In this document: positions 25,182-34,167 of the stretch, in pieces | Layout of the letters: every line of letters begins with the position of its first letter | Position numbering within the stretch: the first letter of the stretch is position 1 | NCBI GenBank assembly: GCA_017303805.1 | Contig: JAFLBQ010000003.1 | Coordinates: 296,821 to 360,820 of the forward strand | Reading direction: 5' to 3' | DNA: 64,000 nt | Source: Cytophagales bacterium | GTDB lineage: Bacteria; Bacteroidota; Bacteroidia; Cytophagales; Cyclobacteriaceae | The notes under the pieces: generated by a model | Told to the model about the DNA's origin: nothing | Seen by the model: the letters and a program-made list of their open reading frames with translations, nothing else | The model's database searches: none | Made by a program: the position numbers and the translations under genes

Positions 25182-25769
25182 ATGAGAAAATTGATTTTGG
25201 CTATGTGTACTACGCTGGATGGAATTGTTACTGACGAATTGAGCTGGATGCAACCTGATACTGACCAATCGTGGGATAGTTTTTTTGAAATGCTGGAAAA
25301 TGTTGACCTGCTCATACTTGGTAACGGTATGTGGAAGGATTATCGGGACCATTGGAAAAAGGTATTGACGAATGAAATCGGATTTGACAAAAATGAAATC
25401 CGATATGCCCGCTATGCCCGTAACACTAAGCATATTGTGTATTCATCTACCTTACAAAACACAGGTTGGGAAAATGCAAGTATTGAATGCGGTGACTTAA
25501 TTGAATTTATACATCGAATCAAATCTGAGCCTGGAAAAGATATTCAAATTGTAGGCGGTGCAAAATTTGCCTCAAGCCTTATCAATACTGGTTTAGTTGA
25601 TATGTTCCGAATTATGATTAATCCGGTTATTTTAGGAAAAGGAAAATCTCTTTATAGTAACCTATCAACTCATTATAACCTTGAATGTTTTAAAGTAGAA
25701 CATTTTAATAATGGTGTAGTAACGCTTTCATACAAGCAACTTGATACAGAAAAAGCAACGAACCGCTAA
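25182..25769 (+). CDS. RibD C-terminal / dihydrofolate reductase-like protein
   Basis: A 195-residue protein of the DHFR-like RibD-C family: N-terminal MRKLILAMCTTLDGIVTDE, a LILGNGMWKDY segment, and the NADPH-site strand IQIVGGAKFASSLINTGLVDMFRIMINPVILGKG in pieces. Such stand-alone proteins are NADPH-dependent reductases of unknown substrate and are often found as mobile accessory genes. Codon use is AT-richer than neighbouring genes. Short similar sequences (CTAAC followed by CGG and a TTT-rich stretch) flank it at 25116 and 25766, which may mark a cassette. Confidence 0.82.
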   Translation: MRKLILAMCTTLDGIVTDELSWMQPDTDQSWDSFFEMLENVDLLILGNGMWKDYRDHWKKVLTNEIGFDKNEIRYARYARNTKHIVYSSTLQNTGWENASIECGDLIEFIHRIKSEPGKDIQIVGGAKFASSLINTGLVDMFRIMINPVILGKGKSLYSNLSTHYNLECFKVEHFNNGVVTLSYKQLDTEKATNR

Positions 25770-25819
25770 CGGGTTTAAATAAACACTATAAGGCGTTTAC
25801 TTTTCCTTCACTTAAGCCC

Positions 25820-26410
25820 TCACTCCTTCAATACCAGATCAATACACATTACCGCAGCCATAATTAACATGCGCAAGGGATTGTCTGCCGGTACATCGTT
25901 ACTGATCTGAAGAATGTAATTATCGGCTGAGGTGAAAAGCTCTTTTCCCAGGCCGCTCCACTTTTTAGTTACCAGTGCAAACTCTTTACCATCCTGCGAC
26001 ACAAACCGGAAATCCCAACTGGTCCATTTGCCCTTGAGCATACACAGCGGGCGCTCGCTGGCGTCCAGCACCTCAAACTTTCCACCTATGCTGAAAAATT
26101 TCTGCTTGAATTTTCCAATCAACGTACCGCGTTCGTCTAAAACCTCTACGGTTGATAGAAATAAGGAAACGCCACGTTTAACAGTAATAATCGTATTGCC
26201 TTCCGGAGTTTTAATGTCAATTTCAAAAGGCGTCATCCGTTTGTAGTCGGTAAACCGAAACATTTTGGTGAAGAAGCCTAACCGCTCTTCGCGGGCCTGA
26301 AGAATTATTTGTTTGGTATCCGGATCGTAGATATCAAAACTATTGGCGGCCTTAAAAACTTTAACGTGCTCTTTAACGAAATAAAGGTTTTTGTTTAATG
26401 TCGGGTGCAT
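25820..26410 (-). CDS. LURP-one/scramblase-like protein
   Basis: The 196-residue protein resembles the tubby-like beta-barrel family that includes phospholipid scramblases and plant LURP-one proteins: a chain of short strands such as FDIYDPDTKQII, LSTVEVLDERGTLIGKFKQK and WDFRFVSQDGKEFALVTKKWSG, closing with a hydrophobic helix (LRMLIMAAVMCIDLVL) that fills the barrel. Function in bacteria is unknown. Its start overlaps the 3' end of the MtfA-like gene by 38 bases, so it belongs to the glyS operon. Confidence 0.75.
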   Translation of the reverse strand: MHPTLNKNLYFVKEHVKVFKAANSFDIYDPDTKQIILQAREERLGFFTKMFRFTDYKRMTPFEIDIKTPEGNTIITVKRGVSLFLSTVEVLDERGTLIGKFKQKFFSIGGKFEVLDASERPLCMLKGKWTSWDFRFVSQDGKEFALVTKKWSGLGKELFTSADNYILQISNDVPADNPLRMLIMAAVMCIDLVLKE

Positions 26411-27155
26411 AATGTGTGGCGGGGTCTTGTTTAAATAGTTCTGCTAAAATACTATAAAGTCGGGGCTGTGCCTGCTGAAAGGGTTTGGGTCGCTCGAAAA
26501 AATTTTCAACAGCTACGGCAAAAAATTCTTCCATATTATCGAAGGCATACTTTCTGAAAAAATGATCTTGATTGGCTTGAAGATTTGCCATTTCACTTTC
26601 GGCATATCGTTCAATCGCCTGCACCAGGTCGTTATCCAACACTTCATAGTCAACGGCTTTGTGCTCGAGCCATAACGCATGGGCAAACTCGTGTAATAAC
26701 AGGTTAATGCCATCGTCATCGTGTTTTAATCCTTCGGCAATGCCGCGCCAACTAAATACTATAGTTTGTAAGGCGGGGTTTACTTCACCTTTGTGCCTGC
26801 GGTTGGTAATGCGCGAGTTGTAGTAGTCGGGATAAACAATGATGCGCTTAAAGTAAGAAAGGCCTTTGTTTTTTGTTGGCAGAAAGAGCAGCAATTGCGC
26901 AGCGGCACAGGAAATAATGGCGCGCATGGCACGCGTAAGCTTAATGCGATCGCGGGGCACAAATTCAAAGTACTCGTAATGATCGCGGGCTAATTTTAGA
27001 AATTTAATTTTTTGCGACCACGGCAACGAAGTATAGTAGGCATAGCGGTGATTTAAAAAGCGATGAAAGATAGGGCCGTAATAAAAACGAAAGCGCAACT
27101 CCTGATACCCCAGGTACAGAAGTCGCGCCATAGCTGCAAACAAGGCAGCTTTCAC
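26373..27155 (-). CDS. MtfA-like zinc metallopeptidase (M90)
   Basis: A 260-residue protein with the zinc-binding HEFAHALW motif (HExxH) near residue 158, and a downstream glutamate in the MEEFFAVAVENFFERP helix, as in the MtfA/M90 family. MtfA in Enterobacteria regulates glucose uptake by binding Mlc; outside that group it is simply a putative peptidase. An N-terminal hydrophobic stretch is present. GTG 27155 directly follows the glyS stop; ATG 27131 is an alternative start. Confidence 0.82.
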   Translation of the reverse strand: MKAALFAAMARLLYLGYQELRFRFYYGPIFHRFLNHRYAYYTSLPWSQKIKFLKLARDHYEYFEFVPRDRIKLTRAMRAIISCAAAQLLLFLPTKNKGLSYFKRIIVYPDYYNSRITNRRHKGEVNPALQTIVFSWRGIAEGLKHDDDGINLLLHEFAHALWLEHKAVDYEVLDNDLVQAIERYAESEMANLQANQDHFFRKYAFDNMEEFFAVAVENFFERPKPFQQAQPRLYSILAELFKQDPATHYAPDIKQKPLFR

Positions 27156-27156
27156 T

Positions 27157-28698
27157 CTATATTTTCTTTAGAAGTTCGGCCATGGAAACAGACTCTGCAA
27201 TAATGGTTTTTACGTCTTGAATAGCCACCCGCTCTTGTTTCATCGTATCGCGGTTGCGAATGGTTACGGTATTGTCTTGCAGCGTTTGATGATCGACCGT
27301 AATACAATACGGAGTGCCAATGGCATCTTGCCTGCGGTAACGTTTGCCTATGGCATCCTTCTCTTCATAAAAGCAGCGGAAGTCAAACTTCAATAAGTTC
27401 ATAATTTCGGTTGCCTTCTCCGGTAGGCCATCTTTCTTCATCAGTGGAAGAATGGCTACTTTATTGGGCGCCAGCGGTGCCGGAATTTTTAACACCACAC
27501 GCTCGCTGCCGTCCTCCAGTTTCTCTTCCTTGTAAGATGAAGCCAACACCGAAAGAAACATGCGGTCTAACCCCACCGAAGTTTCTACTACATACGGAAT
27601 GTAGTTTTGATTATCTTCTGAATCGAAATACTGTAGCTTTTTACCGGAATACTTTTCGTGGCTCTTTAAATCAAAATCGGTGCGACTGTGAATGCCTTCT
27701 AACTCGCGGAAGCCCATCGGGAAATTAAACTGAATGTCGCATGCCGCGTTGGCATAGTGAGCCAAATTTAAATGATCGTGGTAGCGGTAATTGTCATGCC
27801 CAAGACCTAATGCCTGATGCCACTTTAGTCTTTTCTCCTTCCAGTATTCGTACCACTTCATTTCCTCGCCTGGCTTCACAAAAAACTGCATTTCCATTTG
27901 CTCAAACTCGCGCATGCGAAAGATGAACTGGCGGGCTACAATTTCGTTGCGGAATGCTTTGCCGATTTGGGCTATGCCAAAAGGAATTTTCATGCGGCCG
28001 GTTTTCTGCACATTTAAAAAGTTTACAAAAATTCCCTGGGCTGTTTCGGGGCGCAGGTAAATTTTGTTGGCGTCATCGGCCACCGAACCCATTTCGGTAG
28101 AGAACATGAGGTTGAACTGGCGCACATCGGTCCAGTTTTTTGTTCCGGAAATCGGGTCAACAATTTCAAGATCATCTACCAGTTGTTTCATGGCCGCCAT
28201 GTTGTTATTAGCCATGGCTGTTTTTAACCGTTCGTTTATTTCATCAATTTTTTTCTGGTACTCTACCACGCGGGCGTTGGTACTCACAAACATGGTGCGA
28301 TCAAAGTTATCGAAGCGCTTCGCGGCTTTCTCTACTTCCTTCTCTATTTTCTCTTCCAGCTTTTCAATTACACCCTCAATTAGCTGATCGGCCCGGTAAC
28401 GCTTTTTAGAATCTTTGTTATCGATCATCGGGTCGTTAAAAGCATCTACGTGGCCGCTTGCTTTCCAGGTGGTGGGGTGCATAAAAATAGCGGCATCAAT
28501 ACCCACAATGTTGTCGTGCAACAGGGTCATAAACTTCCACCAATATTCTTTGAGGTTGTTTTTTAACTCGGCCCCGTTTTGGCCATAATCGTACACGGCA
28601 CTCAGGCCATCGTAAATTTCGCTGCTGGGGAAAATAAACCCATACTCTTTGGCATGGGAGATTACATTTTTAAAAAGATTGTCTTCGGTAGTTGCCAT
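27157..28698 (-). CDS. glyS: Glycyl-tRNA synthetase (homodimeric type)
   Basis: Class II synthetase of the alpha2 type used by Bacteroidota, Firmicutes and eukaryotes. The 513-residue protein shows AKEYGFIFPSSEIYDGL at the N-terminus, the LRPETAQGIFVNF motif 2 region, IAQIGKAFRNEI and the C-terminal anticodon domain (NKVAILPLMKK). The frame extends to 28797, but ATG 28698 (MATTEDN) gives the normal start. It leads an operon with the MtfA-like and scramblase-like genes. Confidence 0.95.
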   Translation of the reverse strand: MATTEDNLFKNVISHAKEYGFIFPSSEIYDGLSAVYDYGQNGAELKNNLKEYWWKFMTLLHDNIVGIDAAIFMHPTTWKASGHVDAFNDPMIDNKDSKKRYRADQLIEGVIEKLEEKIEKEVEKAAKRFDNFDRTMFVSTNARVVEYQKKIDEINERLKTAMANNNMAAMKQLVDDLEIVDPISGTKNWTDVRQFNLMFSTEMGSVADDANKIYLRPETAQGIFVNFLNVQKTGRMKIPFGIAQIGKAFRNEIVARQFIFRMREFEQMEMQFFVKPGEEMKWYEYWKEKRLKWHQALGLGHDNYRYHDHLNLAHYANAACDIQFNFPMGFRELEGIHSRTDFDLKSHEKYSGKKLQYFDSEDNQNYIPYVVETSVGLDRMFLSVLASSYKEEKLEDGSERVVLKIPAPLAPNKVAILPLMKKDGLPEKATEIMNLLKFDFRCFYEEKDAIGKRYRRQDAIGTPYCITVDHQTLQDNTVTIRNRDTMKQERVAIQDVKTIIAESVSMAELLKKI

Positions 28699-28753
28699 AA
28701 GGCGCAAAGATAGAAATAGAAAAATGCTGCGTTGCGGTGCCTCCCAAGATTTT

Positions 28754-29485
28754 TCAAGAACCCGTTGGTAACCGAAGGGTAAAGATTGCACCTTCACCTG
28801 GTGTGGACTCCAGGCGGATTGTTCCGTTAAGCCGGGCTACAATTTCGTGTACAATATAAAGCCCCAGCCCGGAGCCAGTAGAGTCTTCCGAACCCCGGTA
28901 AAACATGCTGAATATTTTCTTATGATGCTCTGCGGATATGCCTTGTCCATTGTCCTTCACCCAAATAATGAGATGCTGATTCTCCAAATGGGCGCCAACT
29001 GCAACTGTACAGATGGGCTTATGCCGATCGGCATATTTAAAGGAATTGCTGATCAGGTTATTTAACAATATTTTTAATCGGGTAGCATCGGTGGTAATTT
29101 CAAGACCAGCATCGATGTGTATTTCAATAGTCTGTTTATGAACAGGCCCCATAAACTTCAGATCATCTAAAATTCTTTGTACTAATGGCCGCAATGCAAA
29201 TTTTTCTTCGCGAAGCGTTAGTCGTTCATTTCGAGTAAAGTCTATGATTTCTTTAATTAACAAATCCATGCTCTGAATCCTTTCATGCATCATGGCATGG
29301 CATTTTTTCAGTTCTTCCTTATGTGAGGTTCGCCCTGCAATGTCGAGCAAGCCCAACAACGAAGTAAGAGGTGCACGTAATTCGTGCGAGGCACTGTAAA
29401 CAAACCTATCCAATTCGCGATTAGTTTTTGAAAGGAGCGTATTCTTTTTCAGGATCTCCTTTTCGGAATGAAAATTTAAATCCAT
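28754..29485 (-). CDS. Histidine kinase catalytic half (3' part of a split gene)
   Basis: 243 residues containing a HisKA dimerisation domain with phosphoacceptor H34 in FVYSASHELRAPLTSLLG and a HATPase domain with NNLISNSFKY (N box), KDNGQGIS (G1) and GSGLGLYIV (G2). It corresponds to residues about 185-426 of the intact paralogue at 30064-31344. Its ATG overlaps the stop of the upstream membrane half (TAATG). Restoring one T in the T6 tract just before the junction would fuse both into a 423-residue kinase. As it stands, it would be a soluble kinase or coupled second subunit. Confidence 0.8.
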   Translation of the reverse strand: MDLNFHSEKEILKKNTLLSKTNRELDRFVYSASHELRAPLTSLLGLLDIAGRTSHKEELKKCHAMMHERIQSMDLLIKEIIDFTRNERLTLREEKFALRPLVQRILDDLKFMGPVHKQTIEIHIDAGLEITTDATRLKILLNNLISNSFKYADRHKPICTVAVGAHLENQHLIIWVKDNGQGISAEHHKKIFSMFYRGSEDSTGSGLGLYIVHEIVARLNGTIRLESTPGEGAIFTLRLPTGS

Positions 29486-30024
29486 TAAAAAATAAAGCTA
29501 ATGTCGCGGTACTCGGGCGCATTAATTCTTTCCATATCTGCTCCGGATAATGTAAATACCGGTAATGGAAACAGGTAGGCCGACAAAAATAAGAACACTA
29601 GAAAAATACAAAACAGGATTACATAAAAACGGTATTTATATCCGAAGAAAACCATCGAGGTTAGCCCCGTCATAATAAAATAAACAAACACACCCGACTG
29701 AGATGAATCATTCACCGCAAAAAAATAGGTCATTATTCCTATCAGCAATAAAAATGTAAGACTGGATGTCAGGCCTTTATTAAGGCGGTTTAACCAAATG
29801 CATAAAATCGAAAAAGTTGCTACTGCCAAGTAAGCAGGCACAAGAATGTAAATGCCCTGCAGCGAATCGAAAATGATATAAACCAACACCACCAGAAAGC
29901 ATAACAGGGCCAGTTGGCCGCGCAAAATCGCAACCTTTAGTTGCGCCCGGGATTCGGTTTCTGATTTTCCAATAAGCAAACGCTTTAGCACCCTGTTATA
30001 AATTTTCCAAAAAAACTTGGGCAA
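29485..30024 (-). CDS. Histidine kinase membrane-sensor half (5' part of a split gene)
   Basis: 179 residues with a basic N-terminus and about five membrane helices, the same 5-6 helix sensor seen in the intact paralogue at 30064-31344 (compare AILRGQLALLCFLVVLVY with AILRGHLIVLCLLVGVVY). It stops at TAA within ATTTTTTAATGG, exactly where the paralogue enters its last helix and coiled coil. No phosphotransfer domain is left in this reading frame. Confidence 0.75.
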   Translation of the reverse strand: MPKFFWKIYNRVLKRLLIGKSETESRAQLKVAILRGQLALLCFLVVLVYIIFDSLQGIYILVPAYLAVATFSILCIWLNRLNKGLTSSLTFLLLIGIMTYFFAVNDSSQSGVFVYFIMTGLTSMVFFGYKYRFYVILFCIFLVFLFLSAYLFPLPVFTLSGADMERINAPEYRDISFIF

Positions 30025-30063
30025 AGATAGGCTTTCTAACGGGCTCGGGTAAAAACCAAGTTT

Positions 30064-31344
30064 TTAACGGTTCTCCGGCAAGGTTACCATAAATACCGAG
30101 CCTTGGCCCAGCGTAGATTTAAACTGAATGGTACCATGGAGGCGCGCAAGGGTTTCCTTTACAATGTACAATCCCAGGCCCGAGCCCGTGGATTGCTCGG
30201 ATGCCCTATAAAACATTTCAAAAATTCTGGACTGATGTTCGGGCGCAATCCCCACACCATTATCTGAAATTGTAATGGTGGTGTCTTGGCCTTCGGCCGC
30301 CACCGCTATGGCCACTTCCGGATGTTCTTTTTGAGGATCGAAATATTTAAAAGCGTTGCCTACCAGGTTATGTAACACTACATTTAACCGGGCTTTGTCG
30401 GTAACTACAGTGTAACCTGCAGGTATTGTTAGTCGCACGTATATCGACTCATAGCCATCTGCAAATTTCAAATCATCAATTACCTCATTCAATAAATCGG
30501 CTATCAGAATAGATTCACAGTTTAACTCCTTTCGCGCATTACGCGAAAAATCTATAATCTCTCGGATGAACGCATCCATATTGTGTACCCGGTCTTTCAT
30601 CATCACCAGGCACTCCTGAATTTCTTCGGCACTAGTTGATTTTTGCGTTACCTCTATTAGGCCCAACAACGAGCGGAGCGGGGCCCGCAAATCGTGACTG
30701 GCGCTGTACACAAATCGGTCTAACTCCTGATTGGTTTTTGCCAGCAACTCATTCTTATCCAGAATTTCCTTTTCGATGGACTGATTGATGCCCATTAAAA
30801 AATAAATTAACGAGATGCCCGAGGCCAGGGCAATGCAGAAGTTAATAGCAAAGTTGGTTTGGATGTACGCTTCGCTATAGGTATTAACCTGCCGGATGGT
30901 AATGCCGCCCCAATAGGAAAGAAAAAACAAGCCTACAGAAAGCAACACAAAAAACAGTGACCAGCGCCTCTCTTTGATGCCAAACAACGTAATGGCTGTC
31001 ATACCTACAATAACAAAAAACATGTAAACGCCCGATCGGTATTGGTCGTTCGATGCAAACAAAAAAACAATTACGTTAATGGTAGCCACAAACAGCACGT
31101 TGGCCAACTTGTACTTGCCAATTCGGTTGAGGTATAAGGTTAGCAGGCCTGTGATAATTACAGCAACATAGTAGGGCTCGTTGCCACGTATATCTGTTGC
31201 CATGTCAATAGCGAGGTAAACCACCCCCACCAGCAAGCAGAGCACAATCAAGTGGCCCCTTAAAATTGCATGCTTATATTCAACCCACGAAGCAACGTAG
31301 TTGGACTTGCCAATAATGAAGTTTCGAAACCGCTTGCCAAACAT
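30064..31344 (-). CDS. Membrane sensor histidine kinase
   Basis: 426 residues: about six membrane helices (30-190), a short coiled coil, HisKA with H217 in FVYSASHDLRAPLRSLLG, and HATPase with VLHNLVGNAFKY, SDNGVGIA and GSGLGLYIV. No periplasmic sensor domain is visible, so the signal is probably sensed within or near the membrane. It lies 39 bases upstream of its split paralogue on the same strand. No response regulator is adjacent. It is divergent from the universal stress protein gene. Confidence 0.93.
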   Translation of the reverse strand: MFGKRFRNFIIGKSNYVASWVEYKHAILRGHLIVLCLLVGVVYLAIDMATDIRGNEPYYVAVIITGLLTLYLNRIGKYKLANVLFVATINVIVFLFASNDQYRSGVYMFFVIVGMTAITLFGIKERRWSLFFVLLSVGLFFLSYWGGITIRQVNTYSEAYIQTNFAINFCIALASGISLIYFLMGINQSIEKEILDKNELLAKTNQELDRFVYSASHDLRAPLRSLLGLIEVTQKSTSAEEIQECLVMMKDRVHNMDAFIREIIDFSRNARKELNCESILIADLLNEVIDDLKFADGYESIYVRLTIPAGYTVVTDKARLNVVLHNLVGNAFKYFDPQKEHPEVAIAVAAEGQDTTITISDNGVGIAPEHQSRIFEMFYRASEQSTGSGLGLYIVKETLARLHGTIQFKSTLGQGSVFMVTLPENR

Positions 31345-31418
31345 GGGTAGGTGTTTGTTCCAAATTAAGTGGTTTTTTAAATCGGATATTATTTAGCCTA
31401 TTTATTATTTTCGAAGCC

Positions 31419-32267
31419 GTGATCCATTTTGATACAATAGGTTTGGCGGTGGCGTTTTCACCTACAGCAACCGCCATGTTGGCCGAAGCCCAGCGCTTGG
31501 CTGTTTATTTTGAGTCTAAGTTGGTTTTGATTCATGTTGGGGCGCGCAGCCCGGAAGTAGAGCAACGCATGGAAGCCTTGCTAAAAGCGGCCGGTGTTGG
31601 CAAAAGCGGAGTAACGATTTTATGGAAATCGGGCGAACCGGCAAAGCAAATCTTAGATGCCTGCAAAAGTGAAAAAATTGATCTGTTGCTGGCCGGAGCA
31701 CTGAAGAAAGAAAACCTTGTAAACCATTACCTCGGTACCATCGCACGAAAAATTTTACACCGCGCGCCTTGCTCGGTCTTAATGATCACGCATCCTTCTG
31801 TAGAAGAAACTCCCTTAAAAAATATTGTAGTAAACGCTGAAGACAGCCCCTATATAGAAGAGGCCATACGGGTTGCCTGCCAATGGCCCGTAGCAGAAAA
31901 GCCGTGGGTACATATTGTGCGCGAACTGAAATTGTTAGGCCTGGCGTTGGCAGCACACGAGCAATGCAGCGAAGAAGAATACGAACAACAAAAGCAAAAA
32001 ATGATTCGCACCGAAATTGAATCGGTGGAGAAGTTGTTACAGCGCATTCCGCACAACCATAGTAAGATCAATATCAAGGTTGTTTCCGGCAAGGCCGGTT
32101 TTGAACTTGGCCGCTTTGCCGAACGCAAAGAGGCAGACTTGCTTATTTTAGGTGCGCCCCCGCGCAGGTTCTCTTTTATCTCGCGCGTATTTCCGCACGA
32201 CCAGGAATATATCTTCAACGAGTTGCCGTGCAATGTACTCATGCTTCAACCCCGTAAAAACGCATGA
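31419..32267 (+). CDS. Tandem universal stress protein
   Basis: 282 residues formed by two UspA-type Rossmann-like domains (about 1-135 and 140-280). The first ends HRAPCSVLMI, the second ELPCNVLML, the usual last strand of Usp domains; the ATP-binding loop G-2x-G-9x-G(S/T) is not evident in either, so nucleotide binding is doubtful. The start is GTG 31419. The gene overlaps the Kef-type antiporter by ATGA, and Usp-antiporter pairs are common, which suggests a role in regulating ion exchange. Confidence 0.88.
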   Translation: MIHFDTIGLAVAFSPTATAMLAEAQRLAVYFESKLVLIHVGARSPEVEQRMEALLKAAGVGKSGVTILWKSGEPAKQILDACKSEKIDLLLAGALKKENLVNHYLGTIARKILHRAPCSVLMITHPSVEETPLKNIVVNAEDSPYIEEAIRVACQWPVAEKPWVHIVRELKLLGLALAAHEQCSEEEYEQQKQKMIRTEIESVEKLLQRIPHNHSKINIKVVSGKAGFELGRFAERKEADLLILGAPPRRFSFISRVFPHDQEYIFNELPCNVLMLQPRKNA

Positions 32268-33490
32268 CCAAGCTAAGTCAATTTGAAGTAATGGGGTTGC
32301 TCATTCAATTGGGCACTATGTTAATAATGGGGCGGCTGTTTGCCGAACTTGCCCGTAAGCTCAAACAGCCGGCAGTTATTGGCGAAATTCTGGCGGGTAT
32401 AATTCTGGGGCCTACCATCCTGGGCATGGTAAACCCCGCATGGTTTCAAAGTCTGTTTCCTGCTGGCTCTGCTTCGCTGGTGCTGGATGGCTTTGTGCAG
32501 GTAGCCGTTGTGATGTTGTTGTTCATTGCCGGGCTTGAGGTAGATCTGCACATAGTGCTGCAACAAGGAAGGCAAGCGCTTTATACCAGTTCATTGGGTC
32601 TTGTTATCCCTTTCGCAATCGGGTTTATAATCCCCTACCTCTTTCCAACTTTTTTTGGAAGCATGGATGCCGGCCGGCACCTGGCCTTTGCACTTTTTAT
32701 GGGCACTTCCATGGCTATCACGGCCCTGCCTGTAATTGCGCGCATTCTTATGGATTTAAACATCTTCAAATCCCGTATGGGGATGCTCGTAATTTCTTCA
32801 GCAATGATCAACGATTTAATCGGGTGGTTAATTTTTTCGGTGGTATTGGGAATGATTGGCAAAGAACAAAATCTCTCGGTGTGGAATACCGTGTTGTTTA
32901 CCGTTGGGTTTACCGCCTTCATGCTTACGGTGGGGCGCTGGCTGATTAACCGCGGCTTACCGTGGGTAAATAAAAACCTGGCGTGGCCCGGGGGTTTGCT
33001 TTCGCTGGCATTGGCAACCTGCTTTTTAGCTGCGGCCTACACAGAATACCTTGGCATACACGCCATCTTTGGGGCATTTATTGCCGGGGTTGCGTTGGGC
33101 GATTCGCAGCATTTAAGCGAACGCGCAAAAGAAATTGTTCATCAGTTTATCAATAACATTTTTGCTCCGTTGTTTTTTGTCTCAATCGGACTAAAAGTAA
33201 ACTTCATCAAAAATTTTGATCTCACCTTAACGGTGGTCATAATCGCCATAGCCTTTGCCGGCAAAATTATTGGCAGCGGCTGGGGCACGCGCCTGGGTGG
33301 CTTTAGCTGGCGCGAGTCGATGGCTGCTGCCTTTGGTATGAATGCACGCGGTGCCATGGAAATTATCCTCGGCCTGGTGGCGTTGGATAGCGGGCTCATT
33401 AACGAAAGAGTATTTGTATCGTTGGTGATTATGGCGCTTGTTACGAGCATGACCAGCGGCCCCTTAATGAAGTGGATGCTAAAAAAATGA
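32264..33490 (+). CDS. Cation:proton antiporter, CPA2/Kef type
   Basis: 408 residues with about 12 membrane helices. Characteristic pieces are PAVIGEILAGIILGPTILG in the first helices, DGFVQVAVVMLLFIAGLEVD (the conserved acidic residue region), SSAMINDLIGWLI and NARGAMEIILG near the end. It is a Na+/H+ or K+/H+ exchanger of the CPA2 family; there is no C-terminal TrkA-N domain. Translationally coupled to the Usp gene, which may act as its regulator. Confidence 0.9.
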   Translation: MTKLSQFEVMGLLIQLGTMLIMGRLFAELARKLKQPAVIGEILAGIILGPTILGMVNPAWFQSLFPAGSASLVLDGFVQVAVVMLLFIAGLEVDLHIVLQQGRQALYTSSLGLVIPFAIGFIIPYLFPTFFGSMDAGRHLAFALFMGTSMAITALPVIARILMDLNIFKSRMGMLVISSAMINDLIGWLIFSVVLGMIGKEQNLSVWNTVLFTVGFTAFMLTVGRWLINRGLPWVNKNLAWPGGLLSLALATCFLAAAYTEYLGIHAIFGAFIAGVALGDSQHLSERAKEIVHQFINNIFAPLFFVSIGLKVNFIKNFDLTLTVVIIAIAFAGKIIGSGWGTRLGGFSWRESMAAAFGMNARGAMEIILGLVALDSGLINERVFVSLVIMALVTSMTSGPLMKWMLKK

Positions 33491-33495
33491 TTAGC

Positions 33496-34155
33496 TTAAC
33501 TTATTGCATTCGATAAGAAATCATTCAACGGCTTTATAACCCTGGCAATCTCAGCCGCCTGCTTAACAAACTTTTTATCTAACACTTCTTTATCCATAAA
33601 GTAATGCGACACAATAAAACTTTTGTGTTTCAACAAATCAATTTGCGGATGGTCTTTCGGATAGCCTTTGGGGGCGGTTTTCAGTTTATCAAAATCGTCT
33701 AAGCCTGCGAAATACTTCTTAAACTTTTTGTCGGTTATAATTTTTAAAAACCCTTTGGTATTGTAATCAATCTCCTGCCGGATTTTTGCCAGGTTACCAG
33801 AGTCTGGCATGTAAAACCCACCGGCTATAAAACTCTTTCCGGGTTCTATATGCAGGTAGTAACCGGGTTCTTGTTCCATTTTTCCTTTCGGTGAAAGCCC
33901 CGCCCCCATGTTTACTTTATACGGTCGTTTGTCTTTGCTAAACCGCACATCGCGGTAAATACGAAAGGCCAGCTTGCGCGGATTTAATCCAGCCAGGCTA
34001 TCGTCAAATTTTAATAGTTCTTTATGGAAAGCCTCCACAAAATCATCGAACAAATTTTTAGCTTCCAGATATTTGGGTTTGTTTTTCTCAAACCACTCGC
34101 GGTTGTTGTTTTTGGCTATTGATTTGAGAAACGATTGAATACGACTGAAGTTCAT
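33496..34155 (-). CDS. DUF2461 family protein
   Basis: A 219-residue soluble protein of the DUF2461 family, recognised by NNNREWFEKNKPKYLEAK near the N-terminus, LAFRIYRDVRFSKDKRPYK in the middle and GYYLHIEPGKSFIAGGFY. The family is widespread in bacteria and fungi with no known activity. It is the last gene of the murF unit, 12 bases after the GH172 gene, and is convergent with the antiporter. Confidence 0.88.
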   Translation of the reverse strand: MNFSRIQSFLKSIAKNNNREWFEKNKPKYLEAKNLFDDFVEAFHKELLKFDDSLAGLNPRKLAFRIYRDVRFSKDKRPYKVNMGAGLSPKGKMEQEPGYYLHIEPGKSFIAGGFYMPDSGNLAKIRQEIDYNTKGFLKIITDKKFKKYFAGLDDFDKLKTAPKGYPKDHPQIDLLKHKSFIVSHYFMDKEVLDKKFVKQAAEIARVIKPLNDFLSNAIS

Positions 34156-34167
34156 AACTGTTATTAA

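Noticed and set aside
28699-28797. N-terminal extension of glyS
   Set aside because: Overlaps the kinase gene and adds residues unlike GlyRS; ATG 28698 is the family start.
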